Assembly: GCA_051747385.1 (NCBI GenBank)
Contig: JBNJGB010000003.1
Span: 62,001-126,000, forward strand
Reading direction: 5' to 3'
Origin: JBNJGB01 sp051747385
GTDB lineage: Bacteria > Myxococcota_A > UBA9042 > PHBI01 > JACKFB01
DNA length: 64,000 nt
The position numbers and the translations under genes are program-made. The stretch's first letter is position 1, and every line of letters begins with the position of its first letter. The notes under the pieces are model-generated. The model ran no database searches, was not told the DNA's origin, and was given only the letters and a program-made list of their open reading frames with translations. Of this stretch, positions 38,106-49,373 are shown piece after piece.

Positions 38106-39056
38106 ATGCGCGTCGCGTTCATGGGCACGCCGGACTTCGCGGCCGCCTCCCTGGAGGCGCTGCTGGCCTCGCGCCACCGGGTGGTCGCGGTCGTCTCCCA
38201 GCCCGATCGGCGGGCGGGGCGGGGCAACCGCGTCGTCTCGCCGCCCGTGGCCCGCATCGCCCGGGAGCGTGGCCTCCCCCTGACCCAGCCCGAGACGCTC
38301 CGGACGGACGCCTTCGTGGACTGGCTCGCCGGTCACGAACCCGAGGTGATCGTCGTGGCCGCGTTCGGCCACATCCTGCGGTCCGAGGTCCTCGGCCTCC
38401 CCCCGCGGGGCTGCCTGAACGTCCACGCGAGCCTGCTCCCGAGGTGGCGCGGCGCGAGCCCCATCCAGGCGGCCATCCTGGCGGGCGACCGGGAGACCGG
38501 CGTCACGATCATGAGGATGGACGAGGGCCTGGACACGGGCGACGTGCTCCGCGAGGCGGCCATCCCCGTCCGGCCGGACGCCACCGGCGCGAGCCTGCAC
38601 GACGCCCTGGCCGACCTGGGCGGTCGGCTGCTCGTGGAGACCTTGGACGACCTGGAGGCGGGCGAGGTCGAGGCCACGCCGCAGGACGCGGCCGCGGCCA
38701 CCTATGCGCCCATGCTCCGGAAGCGGGACGGGGACCTGGACTGGTCGCGTTCGGCTGGCGAGATCGAGCGGCGCGTGCGCGCCATGCACCCCTGGCCCGG
38801 GACCCGGACCCGCCACCGGCCCGACGGGGGAGACGCCCGGTTCCTCAAGATCCATCCACCGACCGAGGTGCTTCCGGCCGGCGCCGCCGCGGAGCCCGGG
38901 GTGGTCCTGGCGACCGGCCCTTCGGGAGTCGACGTGGCCTGCGGGGAGGGCACGGCGCTGCGGCTGAAGCGCCTCCAAGCGCCCGGGCGGAGGGCCCTGG
39001 ACGCCGAGGCCTTCCTGGCGGGGTATCCCCTGGAGCCCGGGAGCCGGCTGGAGTGA
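38106..39056 (+). CDS. fmt: methionyl-tRNA formyltransferase
   Basis: The 316-residue protein starts MRVAFMGTPDFAAASLEALL. It has the formyltransferase signature (LNVHASLLPRWRGASPIQAAIL) and the GVTIMRMDEGLDTGDVL segment, with a C-terminal OB-like tRNA-binding domain. It formylates initiator Met-tRNA. Its TGA overlaps the GTG of the next lipoprotein gene (GTGA). Confidence 0.96.
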   Translation: MRVAFMGTPDFAAASLEALLASRHRVVAVVSQPDRRAGRGNRVVSPPVARIARERGLPLTQPETLRTDAFVDWLAGHEPEVIVVAAFGHILRSEVLGLPPRGCLNVHASLLPRWRGASPIQAAILAGDRETGVTIMRMDEGLDTGDVLREAAIPVRPDATGASLHDALADLGGRLLVETLDDLEAGEVEATPQDAAAATYAPMLRKRDGDLDWSRSAGEIERRVRAMHPWPGTRTRHRPDGGDARFLKIHPPTEVLPAGAAAEPGVVLATGPSGVDVACGEGTALRLKRLQAPGRRALDAEAFLAGYPLEPGSRLE

Positions 39057-39997
39057 GGCGGCTCGCGCCCGTCGCAGCCGTGCTGGGGGCCGCCGCGATC
39101 CTCGTGGCAGGCTGTACCCGGGATCCGGAGGAGGCCGGCCCGGAGGCCCTCGAGCGCGCCCTGGCCGGCACGCGCGTGGTCGAGGACGGCGCCGCGACCG
39201 CCCCGGAGCCTGTGCCCTTCGCGGGCGCGGAGCCGCACCGCATTCGGATGCGGGGGGAGTTCTTCCTCCGAGGAGAGCCGGGCGCCGCGACCGGCGTGGA
39301 GGTGGTCCGGACCGTGGACCGCGGCGAGGGCGGCGCCTTCCGGCTGCACGAGCACCGCACGTGGACGCACCCCGTGGAGGCCCCGGGGGGCCTGGAGGAC
39401 GGGCGGGAGGCCGTGTTCGACGGCGAGCGGTTCGCGTACCGGAGGCTGTGGGCCCCCTGGATGCTCCGGGAGACCCTCGGCGGACGGGCCGAGCAGTTCC
39501 TCCGATCCGCCTACGACCTGCTGCCGGAGGCTCTGAAGGCCTTCGGTCCCTACATCCGGTGGAGCCCGGCGTCGGGCGGCGAGGAGGTCGTGGCCGGACT
39601 ACCCGCGGAGTGGAGGCGAGCCTCCCTCGATCCGGCGGTCCGGCCGCGGGGGATGGACGGGGAGAGCCTGGCCCGTCTTCGAGACCACGAGCAGGATTGG
39701 AGCGCCTGGCTGGCGGCCACCCATCGCCCGCGGACGATCGAGGGCCGCGTGGCCCGGCGGCCGGAGGGGGAGGGCGCCGACGAGGTGCTCGCCGGCAGCC
39801 TGACGGTCGCCGGCGACGCCACGGTGGAGGGGCAGCGCCGCCGCTTCCGCCTGGAGGTGACCTGGGAGGTCCTGCCCCTGCCGGGCGACGCGGAGTTCAC
39901 GGTCCCGGAGGACGTTCTGTCGGCTCGCCGGCCGCGGCCCTGGAAGATGATCCGGGGCGTGCTGGGAGACGCCCTGGAGGCTCCCTACCGGCGGTGA
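39053..39997 (+). CDS. lipoprotein of unknown function
   Basis: The 314-residue protein starts at GTG 39053, overlapping the fmt stop by four bases. A signal peptide ends AAILVAGC (lipobox, Cys about residue 19). The mature part begins with an acidic stretch and continues with beta-rich segments (RIRMRGEFFLRGE, FRLEVTWEVLPLPGDAEFTVPED). The plan resembles LolA/LppX-like half-barrel carriers, but no signature is decisive. It ends a five-gene translation-associated run. Confidence 0.7.
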   Translation: MRRLAPVAAVLGAAAILVAGCTRDPEEAGPEALERALAGTRVVEDGAATAPEPVPFAGAEPHRIRMRGEFFLRGEPGAATGVEVVRTVDRGEGGAFRLHEHRTWTHPVEAPGGLEDGREAVFDGERFAYRRLWAPWMLRETLGGRAEQFLRSAYDLLPEALKAFGPYIRWSPASGGEEVVAGLPAEWRRASLDPAVRPRGMDGESLARLRDHEQDWSAWLAATHRPRTIEGRVARRPEGEGADEVLAGSLTVAGDATVEGQRRRFRLEVTWEVLPLPGDAEFTVPEDVLSARRPRPWKMIRGVLGDALEAPYRR

Positions 39998-40031
39998 GTC
40001 GCGAGGCGTGCAGCCGGCCGCAATGCCGCCG

Positions 40032-40060
40032 TTGACACCTCCCGGGGGCCGTGTTAGGCA
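40032..40060 (+). promoter_or_regulatory. promoter for tRNA-Gln / rplY
   Basis: TTGACA (40032-40037) and a -10 region TAGGCA (40055-40060) are spaced by 17 bases. The start would fall about 60 bases before the tRNA. A perfect -35 with a GC-tolerant -10 is typical of stable-RNA promoters. Confidence 0.5.
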
Positions 40061-40127
40061 AGCGGCCCCTCGCAGGAGGGGGGCTGAGCGACGTCAAAGC
40101 ACTACTGAAATCAAGGGCTTACCTTGC

Positions 40128-40199
40128 TGGGGCGTCGTCAAGTGGTAAGACACGGGGTTTTGGTCCCCGCATTCGCAGGTTCGAATCCTGCCGCCCCAA
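40128..40199 (+). tRNA. tRNA-Gln (UUG)
   Basis: The 72-base cloverleaf has a TGGGGCG/CGCCCCA acceptor, a D arm GTC..GAC, an anticodon arm CGGGG-TTTTGGT-CCCCG with anticodon TTG, and a T arm GCAGG-TTCGAAT-CCTGC. Discriminator base is A and no CCA is encoded. It lies upstream of rplY, probably co-transcribed. Confidence 0.95.
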
Positions 40200-40338
40200 A
40201 GAGACCACGCTCCTGACAGTTCGTCACACCGCCGAGGGTGGCCGGCGCGGAGCGACCGGCCGCTGTAGGCAGGCGTCACCGGACCGCCGCACGACGGGCG
40301 TGCGCGGGCGGAGCGCCGCGAAGGAAGGAATCAGCACG

Positions 40339-41025
40339 ATGGAACGAGCGATCATCCAAGCGGAGATTCGCGAGCGGACCGGCAAGGGCGCCAACCGGCG
40401 CATCCGGGCCGAGGGGAGGATCCCCGCGATCCTGTACGGCAACGGCAAGGAGCCCACGGCCATCGCGGTGGACCCGGTGCCGGTGGCCAAGACGCTGAAC
40501 GGTCCTTACGGGCGCAACACGGTCTGCGACCTGACGGTCGACGGCGAGGACACGCCGCGGATGGCCATCATCAGGGACTTCCAGCTTCACCCGTGGAAGC
40601 GGATGCTGGAGCACGTGGACTTCTGGGAGATCACCCCGGAGACGGAGCTCGTGGTCGACGTCCCGCTCGAGCGCTCCGGTCGCTCCGAGGCCGAGAAGGC
40701 CGGCGGTCAGGCCTTCCAGACGCGCTACGAGGTGCGGGTCCGCTGCCTGCCGGAGAAGATCCCGGCGGCCATCACGTACGACATGAGCCACATCGGCACC
40801 GGCTCGCATCAGATCATGATGTCCCAGGTCCCGTTGCCCGAGGGCGTCACCGCGGAGTACAAGCACGACTACAACGTGATCCGCGTGAAGGGCGTGAAGG
40901 CCATGGAGGCCATGCTCGAGGCCGCCGAGGAGGAGCTCGAGGAGGCCGCCGAGGAGGCGGGGATCGTCGAGGAGGCGTCCGAGGAGCCGGTGGCCCCCGC
41001 TCCGGAGCCCGCGGAGACCGAGTAG
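40339..41025 (+). CDS. rplY: 50S ribosomal protein L25/CTC
   Basis: The 228-residue protein has an N-terminal 5S-rRNA-binding L25 domain (QAEIRERTGKGANRRIRAEGRIPAILYG) and a C-terminal CTC domain ending in a long Glu-rich tail, as in the long-form L25 proteins. It lies directly upstream of pth, the usual rplY-pth order. GAAGGAAGGAA precedes the ATG. Confidence 0.95.
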   Translation: MERAIIQAEIRERTGKGANRRIRAEGRIPAILYGNGKEPTAIAVDPVPVAKTLNGPYGRNTVCDLTVDGEDTPRMAIIRDFQLHPWKRMLEHVDFWEITPETELVVDVPLERSGRSEAEKAGGQAFQTRYEVRVRCLPEKIPAAITYDMSHIGTGSHQIMMSQVPLPEGVTAEYKHDYNVIRVKGVKAMEAMLEAAEEELEEAAEEAGIVEEASEEPVAPAPEPAETE

Positions 41026-41049
41026 CCGGTCGAGTCCGGGAGGCGCCCC

Positions 41050-41616
41050 GTGTGGATGGTGGTCGGTCTGGGCAATCCGGGCCCCAAGTACGCCGCGAAT
41101 CGCCACAACGTCGGCTTCATGGTCGCCAGCGAGCTGGCGCGGCGGGCCGGGGCGTCCTTCCGGGAGAAGTTCAACGGCAGCTTCGCGCGCTGCCGGTTGG
41201 CGCAACAGGACGTGGTCTTGCTGGAGCCGATGACCTACATGAACCGGAGCGGGACCTCGGTGGGCGCCGCGGGCGCCTTCTTCAAGATCCCGCCGGAGGA
41301 GACCATCGTGGTCCACGACGATCTCGACCTCCCCTTCGGCTGCCTCCGGGTCAAGAAGGGCGGCGGGCACGGGGGCCACAACGGCCTCCGGTCCATCTTC
41401 CAGCACTTCGGGAAGGACTTCGTGCGCGTGCGGGTCGGTGTCGACCGCCCGCGCGGAGGCGACGTGACGGGGTGGGTGCTGTCCGACTTCGGCTCCGAGG
41501 AGCGGATCGACCTGCCCCGCTACGTGGACGCGGCGGCGGACGCCGTGGAACAGGTGCTCCGGGAAGGCCCGGAGCGGGCGATGAACGCCTACAACGGCGT
41601 GGACAGCGTCGTGTGA
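41050..41616 (+). CDS. pth: peptidyl-tRNA hydrolase
   Basis: The 188-residue protein has GLGNPGPKYAANRHNVGFM (catalytic His in NRHN), EPMTYMNRSG, HDDLDLPFGCLRVKKGGGHGGHNGLRS and VGVDRP, all family hallmarks. It frees tRNA from stalled peptidyl-tRNA. The start is GTG 41050 or ATG 41056. It is 25 bases after rplY. Confidence 0.97.
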   Translation: MWMVVGLGNPGPKYAANRHNVGFMVASELARRAGASFREKFNGSFARCRLAQQDVVLLEPMTYMNRSGTSVGAAGAFFKIPPEETIVVHDDLDLPFGCLRVKKGGGHGGHNGLRSIFQHFGKDFVRVRVGVDRPRGGDVTGWVLSDFGSEERIDLPRYVDAAADAVEQVLREGPERAMNAYNGVDSVV

Positions 41617-41658
41617 CCGCGGACCGAGGTCCGCTCCACCGGGAAGGAGGAACTTCGA

Positions 41659-43950
<2,292 letters not shown>

Positions 43951-43997
43951 TGGATGGACCGTGTGCCGGCTCCGTGCGGGGTCGGCACACTCCCTGC

Positions 43998-44026
43998 TTG
44001 ACGTCACGCGAGGGCCGGGGCAGGCT
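43998..44026 (+). promoter_or_regulatory. candidate promoter for rpsF operon
   Basis: TTGACG (43998-44003), 17 bases, CAGGCT (44021-44026). It lies 67 bases upstream of rpsF. A fair -35 with a weak -10. Confidence 0.4.
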
Positions 44027-44092
44027 CCCTGGCCTTCGCTCCTCGCTCCGGGCGCACTTGCCCGGGGCCCAGACCAGGAGGAGAACCGAGCG

Positions 44093-44551
44093 ATGCCGAC
44101 GTACCTACGCAAGTACGAGACCGTCACCCTGGTGGACCCGGACTCCGGGACCGAGGGGTGGGACAAGGTCCTGGGCCGCATGCGCGACGCCATCGACAAG
44201 ACCGGTGGGCGCGAGGTGCGGCTGGAAGACTGGGGGCGCAGGAGCCTCGCCTACACCCTCGACCGCGCGGGGAAGAGCAAGGCCAACTACCTCTATCTCC
44301 TGTACCTGGGGTCGAACGACACCGTCCAGGAGCTCGAGCGGCTCATGAAGATCACCGAGCCGGCCATGCTCTGGCAGACCATTCTGCTGGACGATCGGAC
44401 CGACGCGGACGCGTTCGACTTCGAGGCCGAGGGCGGCCAGATGACCTTCATGGCGAAGAAGGTCGAGGTCGCCCGCGAGGAGGAAGAGGAGCGCGCCCGG
44501 CGTGAGGCCGAGAAGGCCGAGGCCGGCGAGGATTCGGAGGAAGAGGAATGA
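44093..44551 (+). CDS. rpsF: 30S ribosomal protein S6
   Basis: The 152-residue protein starts MPTYLRKYETVTLVDPDSG and has S6 features: RLEDWGRRSLAYTLDRAGKSKANYLYLLYLG and TEPAMLWQTILL. The last 35 residues are a long Glu/Arg tail, longer than usual. GGAGGAG precedes the ATG. ATGA overlap with rpsR. Confidence 0.95.
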   Translation: MPTYLRKYETVTLVDPDSGTEGWDKVLGRMRDAIDKTGGREVRLEDWGRRSLAYTLDRAGKSKANYLYLLYLGSNDTVQELERLMKITEPAMLWQTILLDDRTDADAFDFEAEGGQMTFMAKKVEVAREEEEERARREAEKAEAGEDSEEEE

Positions 44552-44778
44552 GGCGGCGTGGTGGACGCAGGAAGGTCTGTCCCTTCCTGGCAGACAAGAA
44601 GCTCGCAGATCAGCTCGACTACAAGAACCCGGACCTGCTCCGGCGCTTCGTCACGGATCGCGGCCGGATCATCCCCCGGCGGATCTCGGGCGTGAGCGCG
44701 TTCTACCAGCGGAAGCTCGCCCGGGAGATCAAGCGGGCGCGTGCCATCGCGCTCCTCCCCTACGCCTCGACCGACTAG
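44548..44778 (+). CDS. rpsR: 30S ribosomal protein S18
   Basis: The 76-residue protein has RRKVCPF, LDYKNPDLLRRFVTDRGRIIPRRISGVSAFYQRKLAREIKRARAIALLPY, the S18 core that pairs with S6. It overlaps the rpsF stop by four bases, which couples the two partners' translation. Confidence 0.97.
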   Translation: MRRRGGRRKVCPFLADKKLADQLDYKNPDLLRRFVTDRGRIIPRRISGVSAFYQRKLAREIKRARAIALLPYASTD

Positions 44779-44789
44779 CGGAGCACCCC

Positions 44790-45233
44790 ATGCAGGTCAT
44801 CCTGAGAAAGGACGTGCCGGAGCTCGGCACCGCCGGCGAGTTGGTGGAGGTGAAGCCCGGTTACGGGTCGAACTACCTCATCCCGCAGGGCTTCGCCGTG
44901 CTGGCCACGCCCAAGAACAAGAGCCAGCTGGATCACCAGCGGCGCATGATCGAGGCGTCCATCGCCCGGGAGCAGCGCGAGGCGGAGGATCTCGCGGCGC
45001 GCCTGGAGGGGCTGAGCGTCACGCTCACGCGTCTCGTGGGCGAGGACGACAAGATCTTCGGGTCCGTGACCTCCAAGGACATCGCCCAGGCGCTGACCGA
45101 CGAGGGCATCGACATCGATCGCCGGCGGATCCTCCTGGATCAGCCGCTGAAGGCGCTGGGCGTCTACGAGGTGGGCGTGAAGCTCCACCGGGGCGTCCGG
45201 GCCCAGATCAAGGTCTGGGTGGTCGCCGACTGA
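44790..45233 (+). CDS. rplI: 50S ribosomal protein L9
   Basis: The 147-residue protein starts MQVILRKDVPELGTAGELVEVKPGYGSNYLIPQGFA, the L9 N-terminal domain, then a long connecting helix and the C-terminal domain (IFGSVTSKDIAQAL). It completes the usual rpsF-rpsR-rplI order. Its TGA shares one base with the prmA ATG. Confidence 0.97.
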   Translation: MQVILRKDVPELGTAGELVEVKPGYGSNYLIPQGFAVLATPKNKSQLDHQRRMIEASIAREQREAEDLAARLEGLSVTLTRLVGEDDKIFGSVTSKDIAQALTDEGIDIDRRRILLDQPLKALGVYEVGVKLHRGVRAQIKVWVVAD

Positions 45234-46168
45234 TGTCCGGATCCGGCGAGGAGGCCGGGTGGCGGGAGCTTCGGCTCCTCGTCCCCGTGCCCCCGTCGGT
45301 GACGGGTGAGCCCGGCGGGGTGGATGCGTGGCTGGAGCCCCTGGGCTCCGCGTGCCTCGCCGTCAGCCCCGGCGGGGTTCTGACGGAGGACGCCGGCGCT
45401 CCCCCGGGAGACGAGGCGCCCCTGCCGTCCGGGACGATGCGCCTCACGGTGTACGTCCCCGAGACCGAGCGCGAGTCGGCCGAGGCGCGCCTGGGCGCGG
45501 CCCTCGCCGGGTACGACGGCGCACGCATGGAGAGCCGTCCCCTGGACGAAGACTGGCGCGAGCGCTGGAAGCGCTGGTTCCACGGGTTCGCGGTGTCGCC
45601 GCGCCTGGCCGTGCGCCCCCCGTGGGAGGACGAGGCCGGGCCGCCCGAGCAGCAGGTCGTGGTGCTCGAGCCCGGCATGGCCTTCGGCACGGGGCAGCAC
45701 GAGACGACGCGGCTCTGCCTGGAGGCGGTGGACGCCCTCTGCGAGGCCGGGGCTCCGGGCACGCTGCTGGATGTCGGGTGCGGCACGGGCATCCTCGCCG
45801 TGGCCGCAGTGAAGCGCGGGGCGGGGCGGGTCGTCGGGGTGGACACGGATCCCGACGCGGTCGCCTGCGCCAGCGAAAACGCCGATCGGAACGGTGTGGC
45901 CGGTCGGCTTGATCTGTCCACGACCCCTCTGGCCGACGTGCCGGGGCGCTTCCCCGTGGTGCTCGCGAACATCCTGGCGGTCATCCTGATCGATCTCGCG
46001 GACGACCTGGCCGCGCACACGGCGGCCGGGGGCCGTCTGGTGCTGAGCGGCGTCCTGGCGAGCCAGGCCGACGAGGTGCTCGCCCGCTTCCGGCAGGCCG
46101 GCCTCGTCGCCGCCGGGGTCGCGAGGCGCGGGGAGTGGGTGCGGCTGGATCTCGATCGGCCGTCGTGA
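45233..46168 (+). CDS. prmA: ribosomal protein L11 methyltransferase
   Basis: The 311-residue protein has an N-terminal L11-recognition domain, then the class I methyltransferase core: MAFGTGQHETTR, LLDVGCGTGILAVAAVKRGA and VLANILAVILI. It methylates L11 amino groups. TGATG overlap with rplI and GTGA overlap with rsmE show a coupled ribosome-maturation operon. Confidence 0.94.
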   Translation: MSGSGEEAGWRELRLLVPVPPSVTGEPGGVDAWLEPLGSACLAVSPGGVLTEDAGAPPGDEAPLPSGTMRLTVYVPETERESAEARLGAALAGYDGARMESRPLDEDWRERWKRWFHGFAVSPRLAVRPPWEDEAGPPEQQVVVLEPGMAFGTGQHETTRLCLEAVDALCEAGAPGTLLDVGCGTGILAVAAVKRGAGRVVGVDTDPDAVACASENADRNGVAGRLDLSTTPLADVPGRFPVVLANILAVILIDLADDLAAHTAAGGRLVLSGVLASQADEVLARFRQAGLVAAGVARRGEWVRLDLDRPS

Positions 46169-46881
46169 CCCGCGTCCGCCTGTCGCAGCCGGTGGTGCCG
46201 GGGCAGCGAGTCGCCGTCCCGGAGGGGCAGGCCCGACACCTGGTGTCCGTGCTCCGCCTGAGGGTGGGTGCGCCGCTGGAGGTGGTGGACGGCGACGAGC
46301 GTCGCTGGGAAGGGGGCCTCGCCGGGATCGGGCCCGCGGTCGTCGAGATCGTCCGCGAGGCTCGGGGGCCCGACCCGACGCCGGCGGTGGACCTGGAGGT
46401 GTGGATTCCGCTCCTCAAGGGCGGGCGCAGCGACGACGTCGTGCGCCAGCTCACGGAGATCGGCGCGCGACGCATCGTCCCGTACGTGGCCGCGCGCACC
46501 GTGGTCCGCCCCGACGCCCGGAAGGCCGACAAGCGCCTGCGCCGGTGGCGTACGATCGCGGAGGAGGCCACGCGGCAGTGCGGACGACCCGACATGCCGG
46601 AGGTGCTCCCCATTCGCCGCCTGCCGGACGACGGACCGGGGGTCGTGTTCTGGGAGGAGGAGGCCCCGAGGGCGGCGGAGGTGCTCTGCGAGGCGGCGGT
46701 CGACGGGCGCCTTCGCGTGTTGGTCGGCCCGGAGGGAGGCCTGGAGGAGGGGGAGGTCGCCCGCCTGCGCGACCGCGGCTGGCAGCCCGCCTGGCTGGGC
46801 CCGCGGATCCTGCGCGCCGAGACCGCCGTCCTGGTGGCCGCCACCTTGGCGATGCACGCCCTGGGCGAGGGCGGCTACTGA
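46165..46881 (+). CDS. rsmE: 16S rRNA (uracil-1498-N3)-methyltransferase
   Basis: The 238-residue SPOUT-class protein has LLKGGRSDDVVRQLTEIGARRIVPYVAARTVV, the AdoMet-knot segment LVGPEGGLEEGE and LGPRILRAETAVLVAA. It modifies U1498 in 16S rRNA. GTG 46165 overlaps the prmA stop. It is the last gene of the rpsF operon; prmA-rsmE order is common. Confidence 0.94.
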   Translation: MTRVRLSQPVVPGQRVAVPEGQARHLVSVLRLRVGAPLEVVDGDERRWEGGLAGIGPAVVEIVREARGPDPTPAVDLEVWIPLLKGGRSDDVVRQLTEIGARRIVPYVAARTVVRPDARKADKRLRRWRTIAEEATRQCGRPDMPEVLPIRRLPDDGPGVVFWEEEAPRAAEVLCEAAVDGRLRVLVGPEGGLEEGEVARLRDRGWQPAWLGPRILRAETAVLVAATLAMHALGEGGY

Positions 46882-46893
46882 TCGCGGGGGGCG

Positions 46894-48186
46894 TCAGCCC
46901 TCGGGCTGGAACACTTGATCGTCCACGACGAGGGCGCCGTCCTCGACGCGGACCTTGTGGGTGCTGCGCCGGCCCTGCTCGATGTCCACGTCGGGTGCTG
47001 CGCCGCGCCGCGGGGACTCCATCACCTGACGGTACGACAGGGACAGGGCGCCGTTGTCGAGGAGGTAGCGGCCGGTCCGGGTGACGCGGCGGCCGTCGTC
47101 CTCCAGGCGCTCCCAGGAGAAGAAGCCCGTGCGCTTGAGTCGCAGTCGCTCGACGGCGTCGTCCGTCTTCGCCACGAGGGGGCGGCCCACGAGGTCCTTC
47201 GGGCCGGCCACGTCCGCACCGGCCCGGGCGCCGTGGCCCAGCACGAGCACGAGCGGACTCTCGGCGTCCGGGATGGACCGTCGCTCCAGCGGCCGCGACC
47301 ACGCCACCTCGACCTCGTCGGCCATGGCCCGCGCGGCCGGGTCGCCGGCACGGATTCGGAGCGTGGTCCGCTCCAGGTCCTCGGACCACGCCTCGTCGCG
47401 GGCCCGGGCCGGGACGTGTGCCTCGCGCAGCGCCGCCTCCACCTGCGCCACCGCGTCTCCGTCGTCGAGGGACGGCGAGGGCGCGACGAGGACCGTCACG
47501 TAGCCCGTGAGCGAGCGGAAGTCGCGATCGTCGACCAGGCGCTCGAAGTCCGGATCCGTCCGCGCGGCGTGCAAGCGCTCCTCGGCCTCCTCGCCGCCCA
47601 GGGCTGCCACGATGCGCAGGTGCCGGAGGGCCCCCTCGCGATCGCCCTGGAGCGCGTGGGCGCACGCCAGGTTGTAGTTGGCCCAGGAGTGGCCGGGCCA
47701 GGCCTCGAGCGCTGCCCGGTACGCCTCGATGGCGGCGGGGATCTCGAGCTTGCGGTGGCGGCGGAGGCCCTTGCGGTTCAGGGCGTCGGCTCGGGCGCGA
47801 TCCTCTTCGGAGGGGGCCGTGAGGATCTTCGTCAGGAGGCCCGGGGAGAGACCGAGGGCGTCCGCGTCGGGGGTGGTGGCGGTCGACGGCGCGGCGTCCC
47901 CGCGATCGGGCTCGGACACGTCGGGCGCCGGCAGCGCGGCGGTGTCGGTCTCGTCGGCGGGATCCGGAGCCGTGAGACGGATGGTCCCGCGTGTCGCGAC
48001 GGTCCCGGAGTCGCCGGTGGAGGTCGACACGCTCGAGCGCGCCTCCGCGGCTGGGGCCTCGGCCCGCCGCGGCGGCTCGTCGGACGGCTTGCAGGCCGCA
48101 AAGCACGGGAGCACGAATAGCAGCAGGCTCCATACGGCGCGAGGTTCGAAGGGCGGGCATGGGATGGTGTTCGCGGACGTTGACAT
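46894..48186 (-). CDS. TPR-containing lipoprotein
   Basis: The 430-residue protein has a signal peptide with lipobox LPCFAAC (Cys about residue 32). Then come a disordered Thr/Ala-rich stretch, a TPR pair (EIPAAIEAYRAALEAWPGHSWANYNLACAHALQGDREGALRHLRIVAAL) at about 150-200, and DPDFERLVDDRDFRSL. A C-terminal region of about 200 residues (VAWSRPLERRSIPDAE, FSWERLEDDGRRVTRTGRYLLDNGALSLSYRQ) is unrecognised. It is convergent with rsmE and divergent from another TPR protein. Confidence 0.72.
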   Translation of the reverse strand: MSTSANTIPCPPFEPRAVWSLLLFVLPCFAACKPSDEPPRRAEAPAAEARSSVSTSTGDSGTVATRGTIRLTAPDPADETDTAALPAPDVSEPDRGDAAPSTATTPDADALGLSPGLLTKILTAPSEEDRARADALNRKGLRRHRKLEIPAAIEAYRAALEAWPGHSWANYNLACAHALQGDREGALRHLRIVAALGGEEAEERLHAARTDPDFERLVDDRDFRSLTGYVTVLVAPSPSLDDGDAVAQVEAALREAHVPARARDEAWSEDLERTTLRIRAGDPAARAMADEVEVAWSRPLERRSIPDAESPLVLVLGHGARAGADVAGPKDLVGRPLVAKTDDAVERLRLKRTGFFSWERLEDDGRRVTRTGRYLLDNGALSLSYRQVMESPRRGAAPDVDIEQGRRSTHKVRVEDGALVVDDQVFQPEG

Positions 48187-48262
48187 GGCGTCTCGACGTC
48201 TTCTAGTGATAAGCGGAAGCGCTCGCCCTCGGAGGCGAAGTCCGCCCGGAGATGGTCAGCAC

Positions 48263-49189
48263 GTGAAGACCGCGGCCCGCAGCAGCATCCTGGCGCTCGT
48301 TCTGGGCGCCCTCGCCCTCGGCGTGGTCGCCTCGGCCACGGCGGCCGAGGGCGAGGACGAAGCGTCGGCGGAGGAGTACTTCAAGCTCGGCAACGAGTAC
48401 TTCAATGCACGGCAGCTCGACAAGGCCGTGGAGGCGTATCGTCGGGCGGTGGACAAGGAGCCCTCCTACAAGGAGGCCTGGTACAACCTGGGAATCTCCC
48501 TGGGAAAGCAGCGCAAGTACAAGCGCGAGATCGATGCGTATCGCAAGGCCGTCGAGCTGGATCCCCGCTACGGCAAGGCCGTGTACAACCTGGCGATCGC
48601 CTACGAGGACGCAGGCCGCCTCGAGGACGCACTGGAGACCTACGAGCGGGTCGTCGAGGTGGATCCGGAGGCGGTGGATGCGCTCGTGAACCTCGGGATC
48701 CTCCACGCGCGGCTGCGGGACCTGGACTCAGCGATCCGGACCTACAAGAAGGCCATCGCCCTGGACGAGGAACAGGCGGATGCCTGGTTCAACCTCGGCA
48801 TCGCCTACGCGCGCCTGGCGGATCGCGCGCCGGACGAGGAGGAGCGTGAGCGCCTGCTGTCCGAGGAGCTGGAGGCCTATCGGACGGCTGTCGACGAGGA
48901 GCCGGGCTACTACAAGGCCTGGTACAACCTCGCGATCGCCCACAACAAGGCGGGGGACGTCGCGGGGGAGATCGAGGCCTACGAGGAGGCCCTGGAGGCT
49001 CGCGAGAAGTATCCCCAGGCCCTGTACAACCTCGCCTACGCGCTCGAGGAGCGCGGCGAGCGCGAGCGCGCCGTGGAGACGTGGCGACGGTACGTGGATG
49101 TCGCCCGCGACCTCCCCACCGAGCAGCAGTACATCGCGACGGCGAGGGAGCAGATCGCGCGGCTCGAAGAGGGTGACGTGCCCCGTTGA
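48263..49189 (+). CDS. exported TPR-repeat protein
   Basis: The 308-residue protein starts at GTG 48263 with a signal peptide (SILALVLGALALGVVASATAA). About six tetratricopeptide units follow, with strong consensus (YFKLGNEYFNARQLDKAVEAYRRAVDKEP, AWYNLGISLGKQRKYKREIDAYRKAVELDP and so on). It is probably a periplasmic scaffold for an envelope complex. The divergent neighbour is also a TPR protein. A hairpin at 49222-49244 may end its message. Confidence 0.78.
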   Translation: MKTAARSSILALVLGALALGVVASATAAEGEDEASAEEYFKLGNEYFNARQLDKAVEAYRRAVDKEPSYKEAWYNLGISLGKQRKYKREIDAYRKAVELDPRYGKAVYNLAIAYEDAGRLEDALETYERVVEVDPEAVDALVNLGILHARLRDLDSAIRTYKKAIALDEEQADAWFNLGIAYARLADRAPDEEERERLLSEELEAYRTAVDEEPGYYKAWYNLAIAHNKAGDVAGEIEAYEEALEAREKYPQALYNLAYALEERGERERAVETWRRYVDVARDLPTEQQYIATAREQIARLEEGDVPR

Positions 49190-49221
49190 TGCAGCGCGTA
49201 CGAGGGGGAGGACGAGTCATG

Positions 49222-49244
49222 ACGGTGGGGGCTTGCCCCACCGT
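49222..49244 (+). terminator. hairpin between TPR gene and infC
   Basis: ACGGTGGGG and CCCCACCGT form a perfect 9-bp stem with a 5-base loop, 33 bases after the TPR stop. There is no T-run, so termination is uncertain; it might instead lie in the infC leader. Confidence 0.45.
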
Positions 49245-49373
49245 GGGGGCTCGCATACGATTTGCCCATGGTCTCGACAGGGTGTCGCGGTGGGAGTGCG
49301 TCCGTGCGTGACGCGTGGCCGTGACCGGCGTGTGCAACAGGACGGAGGGCCTCGAGGGCTCAGGAGGTGTCGT